Positions 24,101 through 36,100 of a stretch of DNA of 64,000 bases are shown in pieces. A model generated the notes under the pieces. That model was not told the origin of the DNA, ran no database searches, and worked only from the letters and a program-made list of their open reading frames with translations. The position numbers were made by a program, and so were the translations under genes. Position 1 is the first letter of the stretch; each line of letters begins with the position of its first letter. The DNA is from Symsagittifera roscoffensis (taxonomy: Eukaryota > Xenacoelomorpha > Acoela > Convolutidae). The DNA lies in NCBI RefSeq assembly GCF_963678635.1, contig NC_087068.1, positions 58,885,896-58,949,895 on the forward strand, read 5' to 3'.

Positions 24101-27100
24101 ATGGTTCAGCCAAAAGGCGGGAGTTCCCCGCAGATTCGAATCAGTTGACTGCGCCATATTAAGATGTGTTCAAATACCACTGGTATACTAAAGCTAACTA
24201 AGCTAACCTAAAAGAATAAAAGTAATTGTGTTGAATTACAACTGACTGTTGTCTAAAGGGAATAAAAGTGACGCGAAGTCCTATGACCTCCGTATAAAGC
24301 ACAACTGACTGGCAGCTAATTAGCTGCTAGGTGAGGGTTACTACGTTAAAACACAATCACAACAGGCTCAAACACCTTTTCTCTTCAAACCAAGTGAATT
24401 GAACGGCTTTAACGGTATAATCTTGGTGTTATTTTTTGCAAAATAAATTGCACCGAAAAGAAGCTTGCAAATTCCAAATAATATTTGTCCTGGTCTTTTT
24501 TTGTCTAAAACTCACCAATTTTGAGAGAAACGAGTTCGAGATCGTTGTTTTAGTCCAGGTTATTTGGTTGTTTCAAACCGTCGCTATAGTAGTAGCTTCA
24601 TCAGCACTAAATGCAGTGAAAATTTGATAAACTGCAAAGACAAGCGTGAACAAAAATCAAGCCAACTTTATGAAATATGTCGAAATTGGGCAAAATTTTT
24701 CTGCCTATTGAAAAGTGAAAAGGTTTAATAGCCCAATTGTTTTTGAATTGAGAAAAGATTCGGTACAAGTGTGATAAGGGCCATAAGAACCTAACCGCGT
24801 CCCTGATGTAAATAGAAAGCGGGTCGTTTCGGTTACCTCCCCCCCCCCCCCTGAAAAATAAAAACTGAACTGAAAATGGAAATAGAAACTTGTAAGAAGA
24901 TTACAAAATTGGATCAATATTACTACGACAAGACGGGCTGCTATCCAGATATCCAGAGCCTTGAATCAACTCGGAAAACTGCAAAAAAAAGGTAATACAT
25001 GGCTATTCAGGAAGCATTTGGACTCATACTTGTGAAACTTAAATGAAGAAAACGGCAAAAAAAAACAGGAAAAAAGACCTGTTTGAGGCTAAATGAGATG
25101 AAATTACTTCGTTTCGTCCTGTACTAAATTGACAGCCAGCATTTCTTAGTAATATCGATCCAAATTAGCACAAAAATTGATTTCGACTTTTCATTTAGGG
25201 AGGTATAACCGAAAAGACCCTAGATACTAGACTCAAAATTGAGCAATTTAGTGCTTAGGTAATTTCAACAAGTATGAAATAAGTTAGCGCAAATAAGGCT
25301 GGTTAATTAGGCTTGAGAAGCAGTTTTGAAAGGGCCGACCGGCGCATTTGATTTAGTAAACTGTTCTATTTTAGACACCTCTCTCCTCTCCCACTTGGTT
25401 TTTACCGGGACGGGAGTCGCCTCCTCTATCACATTTGTAGCCATTTGTAGGGTTCATAAAGGACATGTTTTGAAAACAGCCTGTGCTGTATGTTATGTTT
25501 GTGATTTATTCTTCCTTCCTTTCTGTCTGTCTGTCTCTCTGTCTGTCTGAGTGTCGTCTGTTGTGTTGTGTAGGTGAGCTGCCGTGTGGGTGTCGACTGA
25601 GGAACAGCAGAAGCAACACCAACAACTACAACAGTAGCAGCAGTCCCGCCAGTCCCTCATTCCTCACAGCTGCTGCAGCTGCCTCCGCCTCACCATCCTA
25701 CTCCGAGAGGTACAGCTCCCATCTTATTATTTCGCCGCCTTTCCTCTGTTAACCCCCCCCCCCCCCCCCTCCTCCCACCAGTGGAATTGGCTCGCGTGGA
25801 ACATTAGTTGGCGCAATCCTGCGTCAAAACGATGTTACGGAGACGACGGCTCTTTTCCAGTTTCCCCCTTTCAAATTCAATACTGAAAAGTATATTTAAC
25901 GTTGTCATACTCATAATGCAATGAAATTTGGCGTGGTCAACAAATTGACAATTCTGAACAAATTTGTTCTTTATACTTTACAGCTTGAAAGGGGGAAACT
26001 GGAAAAGAACCGAGACGACGTCTAAATGAAATCAATTTCGAGCTTTGGCATTTGTAATGTCGGTGGGTATTCACAAGTACCAAAATGATAAATCAGTCCC
26101 ATTTGTACCAAAATAAAAAATCAATCCCGTTAGTACCAAAAATATTCAACTGGCTTAAGACTATTAAGCCGACTACTTTAAGCTCTTGGTTTAAGGTCGC
26201 CGGTGGGCGCGCTATGCGCGCGTCGCCGCTTCGCGGCGATAACCGGCTCTAATTTTCGTATAGAGTCCTACCCTCTGTTGGCAAGCTCGCAACACGTTGG
26301 CGCGACTGCGGCGGTCACAATTCTGCTGTTTAATTTTCATCTGTTTGAACAGTAGAAAATTAATGTAATAATTCGTTGGCTCGCAATTCGACCAATCAGA
26401 AATCGAGTTGAATAATTTTGGTACAAATGGGACCGATTTTTCATTTTGGTACAAATGACCGTTGGTACAAATGGGACGTCACCGTAATGTCAATTGTAAA
26501 TATGTATAGTATGGATTTTGGTATTTGGTGGTCATGCAGTTGTAGCGCCCTGCAAGGATGGCAATTATTTTGTGGATTTGGCTTTTATTGAACAGCAGCA
26601 GTGAATGAATATCTAAGCAGTGTCAGAATACTAGTGGTCTATAATCAGTTGGGGACAGTGTAGTAACAAGCAGTCGTGGCCGAGTGGTTAAGGCGTCTGA
26701 CTAGAAATCAGATGGGATCTTCCCGCGTAGGTTCGAATCCTGCCGACTGCGAATATTTTATTATTCCAGTTCTTGAACAATGTATAATTCATAGGAGTGC
26801 AGCCAGTATTTAGACAGCCGCGTATGGAGACAAAAACTGTATGAACCAATCAGAATCGAGAAAAGACATAAATAATCCAAAATAAATAATAATTATTTAT
26901 TAATTTCTTCTTTGTCTCGATTCTGATTGGTTGAAACAGTAAATACTGACCAGTCTGAATACGCGGTTGTCTAAATACTGACGTACTTTTCTTTTCTTCA
27001 TAATGTTTTGCTTTGGGAATTGTTGTGAATTCCCAAAACAAAACATTATTCCCAAAACTTTGTTTTGTTTTGGGAATTCTAACCCCCCCCCCCACACACT

Positions 27101-30100
27101 TTTTAAATCCTTGTCAGATTTTCCTTGACAGGGATGAACATTAAAATTTTCTCGAAAACTACAAGGATTTGAGACGTCAATTTTTCAGCCTAGATTCGTA
27201 AGACTAGTGCATTTAAGCAAATAGGTAAACATTCACAAACTTCTGAAAAAATCCGAGTAAATAATAAGTGGTTAATGAGTGTGTTGTGTTGTGTTGTGTG
27301 TCAGAGTGTACGAGTGTGTGAGTGAGTACATGAGACTGCTGTCCACTGCCATCTATTCCCTCTCGCCCGCTCTGCTCGCATTCTTCTCCCAACTGGACAG
27401 ACTGTGCATGGAAGAGGAGGCGGCAGGCTACTCAGTGCCCAACCACTCCCTCCTCCTCTATGTCATCTGCAGGTGCACCATCCACTACATCAAGAACCAG
27501 GCATCCACCACACAACTCAACTCAACTTCTGCTGCTGCTGCTGCTTCCCACTCACGTCACGTCCTATCAAATTATAACTCAACACACTAATCTAGTTTAC
27601 ATTTCTAAAAGCCTCGGTACTACTATGATAGAGTGGTCCCTTGACAATAACCAGGTCCCTTGAGAATAAGACACCTAGAGCTCTCAAATCCTTGAATAAT
27701 TATGATTGAGCCCTTCAGAAAGATGTCGCAGTATATTTTCATAAATTTTATGTTTTGTTATCTTATAAAACCTCCCCCTAACCATTTTAAAAATAAAAAT
27801 CTAAAAAAAAAACCGCCAATAGTGGGTTTTGATGGCAAATAAGTCAACCCAATCATATGGTTGTTAAACCGTAAAATAAAGTAAAGCGAGCAAATTTCAA
27901 TATATGAACAATAGTGATTAAAATTTTCAATCTGAAAAGTTTTTGGCTGAACATATTTTGCAAGATTTTTGAAACGAATAATTTATAAACCAACTAGTTT
28001 TCAAAATTATAACATGCAATATGCATGCGGACCTGTCTATCATAGTTGCTTTTTCGAGGGACCACTCTATCATAGTAGTACCAAAGCCTCAGTTGGGTCA
28101 TCTAGATAAATTTCAGGTCCGCGTTTTTTTGGCAAATTTTCACGAAGACTTTTTACGACCGCTTTCGAGCGGAATAGTTGAAATTTTGATACGGAAAACA
28201 ATTCCTGGAAAAGCCGGAATATAGCGAACTTGCGGAAGATTTCATAATCGTTATCGGATCATCATTCCGACAATTTCGCCGCTCAGAAAATTTCTTGATT
28301 TTGGCGTTGGGAGAGAAGAGTGTTGGGAAGGGCGGGTGTTGTTAACTATTCTACCTCCCCTATGGTAGCTTGTTACGAACTGGCCCACTTTAAAGGAGGA
28401 GTTGAAAAGTTAAACAGATACTTGTTTTGTACCTTGTAACGAATAGCAATGGGGGAGAAAATCGGCCAACAGGCCCTAAAGGGCTAATGGAAGTCGTTTG
28501 TCAGCATCTAGAAATGAAGTTGAGAAACCCAATATTTATCATTGGGAGTTGACGTTAAACTGAATGTATTGGTAATTAAGAGAGTCGATACTATTATAAT
28601 GAGTTAGAAGTCTCGGAAGTTGAGTTGATGCAAATAGAATTACATGCACGACGAAGTGCAGATTGGGGCTCTGAAGAAACGAGAGATGAAACTGCTGAAG
28701 AAATTCAAGGACAGTCTGAAAAACCTCTTCTGTTCACACGAGAAGTCGCCTAATTGGACTGCAGATCAAGTGAACATGTACAACGTCAGCAGACCCCAGG
28801 TAAAGACAGGGATGCAATTGGTATTGTAGTTGTTTATTACACCAGCATAACTTTTGTTATAGTATGAACTCTCATTTTTTTTCCAACCTAAGTCGCAAAT
28901 ATTGTTGCGATGCAATTGTTGCGACAAAAAGTATTCATTTTGGAAGTGTTCTTTTTGATCCAGCTATTAAGTACAGCCAATGTTAAGGATATTAACAAAT
29001 TAGTAATTGCTCGATCTTGGGCTTGAGGCGAAAATCCGTCGCAAGCCACGTGTCATACCTCAATGTATGAACGTTTGATTCCTGAATCCGAATGGATCGA
29101 CAAACAGATAAGCTAACGCGGAGCGAGATAAAACGACCAATTTAAGCAAAGGTTTATTCTTGCTCTGACCGTTCATTCGGTCTGTGTTCGAGATGAGATC
29201 TCTCAAGGTCGATTGACCGACTAAATGTATGTTTATGGCATGCAACATCATAAACATATGTAACAACATAAATCATAAGTGTCAATGTATATATATCTGA
29301 GTTTTGTCGGTCCATGCCGGATGACACCACGATTCGTAGCATTAATAAAGGGCAATAGTTTGCACCAAGCGACGATTCGCAGCAGGCGAAAATTGGCAGC
29401 GAGTTGGATGAATCTTGATTGCAAGTTAAATGAAACGGCGAAAAAATGCAAATTTTGAGGCGGAATTGACTGATTAAAATCAGCGAGCGGATACGTGAAT
29501 TTTTCACTTTATTAAAAATTGAAATTAGTTGTCATGAATGATAATGTTAATTAAGAATCGATGAACGTGGCGAATGAAGGGCATATACTGTTTTCTTTAA
29601 AAATTTCCTTCTTAATTTTTTTTGTATACTGCGTTCATTGACTCTTTCCAACGGTCTGTTGGTTATGTTTCATTGATTTTCCTTGTCAGATTTTTTTTTA
29701 ATTTAAAAAGCTTTTCAACGATTTTTTCTTAATGTATCGCTGTGTGTGAAATCGTTTTATTTATAACCGCTAAGAATCAGGTATACGTGGAAGCAATTGA
29801 AGGCAATAGGTCAGAGCCTCGTGGTTGAGTCATGAAAGATTCCAGTTCACAAATCCCATTGAAATAAAGACAGCTTGCTGAGGCTCTTTTGTGGTTTGAC
29901 TTTTGGTATAACCAACTGGATTGTATCAAGGTCATAAAGATACCAAATTAGAGGTCAACCAAAGGTAGCAGATGTTTCTAGCACCAGAATGAAATCGAAA
30001 TTGATTGACAGATAATAAATGAACAAAAACTAAATGAGTTGAGTGAATCAATTTAACCACTATGACATTCCCTTTTTGTAAAAATGAAAAGATATGAATA

Positions 30101-33100
30101 ATTAACGATTCGAAATTTAATTACTCAATTGAATGTTTTGACTTGTACTAAGCAACTAAATTTTTTTAATTTTTTGACTAATCCAGTCAGCTCTTTGCCT
30201 AGACTCTCCGAGGTTTTATTTACATTTTCTGTTCACTCCTTAGGAAATGTCATCAATCATCACTGCCCCATTTTGCCGACAGCCGTTCTTTTTCTTCCGC
30301 TCCTGCATGAGGCCATATCGTCTTGACTACTTTTCGAGTATTGTCTTCCTCCCCGTTTTTTCTTTTCGTCGCCTGGATGGGTATTTTCTGTTTGTCCCGA
30401 GGGCGCATTCGTTGTTTGCGCCGAGGGTGCGTTCGGCTCGTGGAATACCTCCGCCGCTCGCTTTCTTTCTTTCCCTGATCGCGTTCCCGTCGCCTGTACC
30501 ACTGAATTTTGCGTTCTCTGCCTCGCTCGCACTCGCACTCTTGTTGGAGCTGAATTTTTCTGATAAGTGCCCTTGGTGGCTAATTTCCTGCGTAGTTCCT
30601 GCGGAGTCTGCTGTTTTGGTATATTGTCAGCGGCCCGTTTCTTTGGTGTAGTTGTGTTTCTGATAGCTACTCGGGACTTCTCAAGAAAGCTACCATTAAT
30701 CATCCTTATTGTATGCACGCTTTCCGCGACTTTTTTTAGAATTGAGTAATTTTAACCTTTTAATGTATCGGTCCCCCGTTCGTTGGAACACTAATCCCGA
30801 TGGTCCAGCCGCTGTGCTAGGGTCCGCTGTCGTTCTTGACGACGGTTCGTTGTCCTGATTAATTGCCTGATCGTCCGTTAACTGAATTGGGTGGTTTCGA
30901 GTGCTGTCACAATATTCCGAGTCTGACCTGATCCCTCAATTAGTGTGTGCTGGATTAGACATTTCTCGTGCCACCGGATCACGTTCATTTAAACAGGCAG
31001 ATTAAGATTTAAGTACGTTTGACCAGTTCAAGTTGTTTAGCGATGACTATTTGGTTAGGTTTCTCAACACCGTGTTTGCCTTCCGACCATGATGTGCTTC
31101 AAATGGTGTACTGTTAAGTGTTTCATTGTTCGAAAATCGTAACGCTCCGAGGACCCGTTCGAGTATTTTATCCAAGGGTTCCGGTTTTTCCTCACGCGCA
31201 TCTCATGTTTGTTTATATGATTTAAGGAACTTAAGAATTTTATCCGAGTGGTTTTTTCCGCAGACCATCGCTGATGGCCAAAGCGAGAATCGGTCGACAG
31301 CTACTATTACGCTTTTTTTTAGATTCATTTAAATAGCTAAAGGGCCCACAGAAATTCAATTGCAATGATTCATTTGGCTACCTTGCTTCCGGAATTCAAC
31401 CTAGATCTCTCCTGTTACACATAGATTTAAGATTCTTACCCGCCGCGATACATTATCTTCAGTTTTCCGCCATCGCTGCGATGTTCCGGTGAACAATAAA
31501 AAACCAAATGTTTTTCGCCGCCGTGAACATATTTGATTTGCCATGGTGGTAGTGGTGCATTCTGTTGTTGATGGCTTTGTGTAGAGTGTTGGATAAGACG
31601 AGCTTGTCGTCCATTTATAGCGTACATGGAAAACCTTGACAAACTGCGAGTTTTGACGATGCATGTTGTGGACTTTCTGCTGGATATCCGGGTCCTTTGC
31701 TCTTACCATCTCGTAGCCAGCTGGTAATTGAGGTTCTGAGGCGTATTGCGATGCAATGAACCGGAGGTTAAACCATTCAGGGAGGGCAGTATTTTTTTGG
31801 ACCTTACAGTTTCGCGGGACTAAAAACGTTATGCAGTTTTTCGGGTTTTCGGGTCCACCGGAGGAAAACTTTCTCCCTTGATCTCCGAAGGAATGGATAG
31901 GACGATGTTCGTTTTCAAGCTGCTTGTTTCAGTCGTAATTGCATGCAGTTTAGTCTCTCCATTTACTTCCTCCACTTTATCATCTCCGCTGTCACTCGTA
32001 ACGATACTCGGATGCCTCTTCAAAAAATTTTCCAGCTTTCGGAATGTTTTTTCAATCGTTTCAGTTTTATTTTCGATTGAACTCTTGCTGCGTTTCTTAA
32101 ATTAAAAATCGCTCTTTCGGAATGTTTTCTCCATCGTTTCAGTTTTATTTTCGATCGAATTCTTGCTGCGTTTCTTAAATTAAAAATCGCTCCAACTGTT
32201 TTTGAGTTTTCGGCGGCGTATGCAAATTGCTGCCTTTTGATTGGTTGAACGTTTATCGCATGCTATTTGGCCCTCTAGCGGCTGTTTTGTTGATCGAAAT
32301 TTGCATAATTCTTTCCTGTTGGCTGATATCTTCTCATTTGAGTTATTGCTGATTTTTTTTATCCAGTCCCCCAAATAATTTAGATTTTATAAATCCGAGG
32401 GCGCTACGAATAGAATTTATCTTTGCCACTGTAAACATACTATCATAATTTAAAACTGGTTTTGCTAAACTATTTGAATTTCGGGATAAAAAAATCTGCC
32501 AGTCCAGTTTTAGCCCCCGGTTTATGTTCCACTTGGAAGTCGATTGGAGTTAATATCCCTAGCCATCCTTTTAGCGGCTGAACAATCTTCTGTTTTTTTT
32601 TATTATTCCCGTTCAATAACGATGCCAACGCTTTATAGTCGGCAATTACTTTAAAAGTCAATCCCAAACCATAACTTCGATAAAACTCCGCACCCCATAA
32701 TACCGCCTGCATTTCAAATGCGCTTGTTGAGTACCTCTTTTCGGCTAATTTAAAATAACGCGATGCAAGTGAGATCGGCCGCCACCCTTCGGGTCCGAGT
32801 TGTTCAAGCACGGCTACCAATCCGTGATGTCTTGCGTGGCAGACACTCCTAATATCTTTGTGTACATCAAAATGTTTTAGTTCCACAATTGGCATTCCGG
32901 TCTTCACTAATATTCGTTTTTCCTGCTGAGTAGCAGGCGTAACGGCGCCGATGCTTCAGCCAGCGCCAGCATATATTTACGCAAACTGTGGATCGATCAC
33001 ATAAACGATTTGAGTTGCGATAATGTGCGAGGCGGTTTAAGTGATTCGATCAGTTCCGTCTTTCGGATGAACGGGGTAACTCCTGTCGAGGTTATTTTAT

Positions 33101-36100
33101 GCCCGAACCACTCTTATTCTCGTTGCGCGAAACGTTGTTCGCTCTCCGATCCTTTTGTTGTTGTTTTATATATCATCGATGAAGGCATGTGCCTGTGGAA
33201 TTTTGAAAAAATCGAATCCATAACCTTTTGAAATTCCGCTGGCATCGTGGTTTACCCGTAGAAATCTGTTTTAAATCGGTACGTTCTTGTTGATTTACCC
33301 CCAAATAACGAAAAGCTTCCCTGCACACTAGTTTTCGGTCTGAGCGGCAGTTATCCGTAAGCGTTAATTCCATAAATATATCGGTAGTTTCTTTGCTAAT
33401 TGTCTGTGCGACCGTGTTCACAAGTTCCTCGATATTCGGCATTTGGTTTTTATTTTTAAGCACTTAATTATTTAGTTCACGAGCTGCCAGTGCGAGTTTT
33501 ACGGAGCCGACTTTCTTAACCGTTTTTTTTTGAACTGTTTTTTACCGAGAAACGAAATATCGCTCCTAACAGTCGTCAAATTCTTCGATGTGCCCTTGGT
33601 GCAACAATTTATTTATTTCCCTAGCTACTTTTTCTTATAAAATTATGAGGACTCGTCTACCTTTTTGCTGAATGGGTGTTGTGTTTTCAAAAAATCTGCC
33701 TGCACCATATAACTCTTGATCTTATAACTTACCGCGTAAAAAGATTTGAAAATTGCTTACTAAAATAATCCTGCCACGCTTTTCCTCGGCGTTCTCATTT
33801 TGTAGTGGCATCACGTGCTCCCCCGGTGCCTTCTGTGTTAACTGGGGTCCCAGTTCAGCCATCAGGTCCCGTCCAATTATTGATGGAGGGTTTCCTCCAA
33901 TCACTTTAATGGATGCTGACGTCGCCCAGCCATTGGACGCCAAGTTCACCTTCATCGTTGAAGTAAGTGGAGCGGATTGTTTCCTTAATCTTGGAATGCT
34001 CGATCCTCCGGTGTTAAGTCGCATAGTTTCACTACTGCGGCGCCCAGACATTTGGAGCTTTCCGATCGTGATGATCGATACCGGCGATGCGCTATCGATC
34101 TTTACGCTAGTCCTTTTCTCGTTGATTACAATTGGTAGTTTTGTGCCTGCAACTCGCAGTTCGGTGCTCTTTTTCGATCTAATCGATATAACCAAGTAGT
34201 CTCTTGAACTCTCCGAATCCCACGAGTGCTGTTGCGGCGGTGATGTGTTAACCCACCCCACGGAGCTCTTGCTCTGTGACGTGTCGTCACCCATTCGGAA
34301 TGATTCAGGGCCAAGAAAATCACGGACAACATGATTCCGAGCGGTGGCCGTCCGCGACTCTTTCGCTTCACCCGGTATGTCCTTTCAAAATGGCCCACTT
34401 TTCTGCAGAAATAGCATGTCGCCCTTTTTGCGGCGCATTTGCTCATATGCTCGCTAGTAAATCCTGGCTTATCGCAGTTATAGCATCAGCGTTCGCCCAC
34501 TTTTGTTTCCCTTCGGATTTGTCCTCTCCCTTGGAATTGTCTACGTCGCGGCCCCGGTTTTTCCGGTATCCGCCTCTGATTATACCCACCGGTTCTTTTT
34601 AATCTGCAGTCCTCCTCCGGTCGGTGCACTTGTAGCGCTTGATCCCTCGGCTGTCGATACTTAAGTCTATTCGTATTTTTCAGCCCTTTCATATGACAGC
34701 GCTATGAGGTACACTTCTTCTGGGGTTTTCGTCTATCTACATAGCTCTTTTTGAGCTTCCCTGTTTGTCATATTGACGATAAAGATGACTCTTAGTATCC
34801 TTTCCTTGTCTTCAGTAATCCGAAGGTGCATCTTGCTGCAAGACCGCTTAGAGCTGAATGGAATGCGTTGCTTGCGCGATAATAGTTTGAACACTTAATA
34901 AGTCTGATTCTGTTCCTTTTTGAATTCTCCATCAAGGGCATCTGGCGCCCTTGGATAGCGCGTAGCCCCCAAGCCCAGGTGTGGTCTCCTTTTTAGCAGT
35001 TCGTCTTGTCCTTTTTCCCCGAGGCACTAGTATAAGTTGGGAATCAAATTTGTTCTGGTTCCAATCACAGTTTTCCATCTACGTCCGCTGCTAAGGCCGC
35101 TATTTGCGTTGGTGTAAAAGTACTTGCAAAGTAAAAATTTGCCGAATTTATCGAGTGTTTTGCTACCATTCCCCACTGGAAGCGGTTGATCCAGAACTCC
35201 CAAAGCATTGTTGGTTCAGCTGTTTCGGGGGCCAAAAAGACAAAATTTCTAATGGGTTTTCTCCCACCCTGTCCTGCTTGCTGCGCCCTGTTGAAGGGCT
35301 TGATTTCGTGTCGTTTAATTTCCAATATCAATAACCAACTGGATTGTACCAAGATCATAAAGATACTAAATAAGAGGTCAACCGAAGGTAGTAGACGCTC
35401 CGAAGGTCAGTACCTGTCAATTGTGTCTAGCACCAGAATGAAATGGAATAAACTAAACGAGTTGAGTGATTTGATTTAACCACTATGAAAGTTTCTTTGA
35501 AGTTCGTTTGAAATTCCTTTGCCAAACAAAAGGCTAGTTATGCTCTCGTAAAAGTGAAAATTCCGCGAAAGAATTTTTTAAGTGGATTAACCAGCGGAAA
35601 AAATTTTTACTTATCAAAAAAAGTTTTTAATCACAAAAGATTCTGACTCAATATTTACACAATTTTATAGGTGATTTTTTGTTCTTTGGTTTTTAAAGCT
35701 TGAAAGTAAATCTGTTTTTTCGTCAATGTTCTTAAACCAATTGGTAATATCCAGTTTTCTGTGGGCTATGTTGTTTTTCAAGGCATCTCTTCGCATTTTG
35801 CTATTTGTTATTGCTGCAGTTTTTAAGTGTTAACGAACGAAGTTGTTTGGTATTCGGGTGTTTTCATGGGTGTCGATTTCAATAGAAGTCATAATTTCAC
35901 CGCACAATTGGCAAACAGATTTTCATTACTGATGCTTTTCTATCGGTATTTTCTCGCGTTTTAGAACTAATTCATTTTTTCCTGGTGATTTTTTAGTGGT
36001 TGTAGATAGTATCACGTTGTGATGGAAAATATCCATTTCAAATTTTATTCCGATTTGAATTCCATGCTATCTCGGTTAGCTCATTACCTCTAAGCGGATC

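Larger units (their letters stand above)
17761..28009. repeat. Tandem duplication, copy 2 (~10.2 kb)
   Basis: Direct repeat of 6986-17750. Exons D' to H' lie at 18850-18999, 20898-21119, 22101-22304, 25574-25709 and 27305-27500, with every splice site kept. Sequence similarity ends near 28009, where copy 2 runs on into the right end of a TIR element (27616-28082) while copy 1 runs into the junction filler TTGAGTACTAG at about 17750. Copy 2 lacks the 457-bp MITE of copy 1. Confidence 0.93.
29908..35488 (-). mobile_element. Decayed Ty3/Gypsy LTR retrotransposon
   Basis: Near-direct repeats of about 160 bp end the element (29908-30067 and 35331-35488), sharing ATAACCAACTGGATTGTA at one side and TTTAACCACTATGA at the other. 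Between them the minus strand shows Gag, two zinc knuckles, protease, RT, RNase H, integrase and a basic tail in the usual Ty3/Gypsy order, all broken by frameshifts and stops. The RT-RNase H-integrase order separates it from Copia. I saw no matching target duplication. It sits antisense in the intron of the host gene. Confidence 0.8.

Noticed and set aside
28021-28224. 67-codon frame between copy 2 and exon I as an extra KIAA0825 exon
   Set aside because: It begins inside the right end of a TIR element, has no convincing splice sites and no homology.
29813-29888. tRNA-like stretch with GAGCCTC/GAGGCTC closing stem
   Set aside because: The 7-bp stem closes about 76 bases, but there is no normal T arm near the 3' side and no clear anticodon arm.
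30247-30651. 134-codon + strand frame
   Set aside because: Shadow of the basic Gypsy Pol tail on the minus strand, rich in Phe/Leu/Ser as expected from the reverse complement.
33753-34199. 148-codon + strand frame
   Set aside because: Shadow of the minus-strand protease/Gag frame of the Gypsy element.
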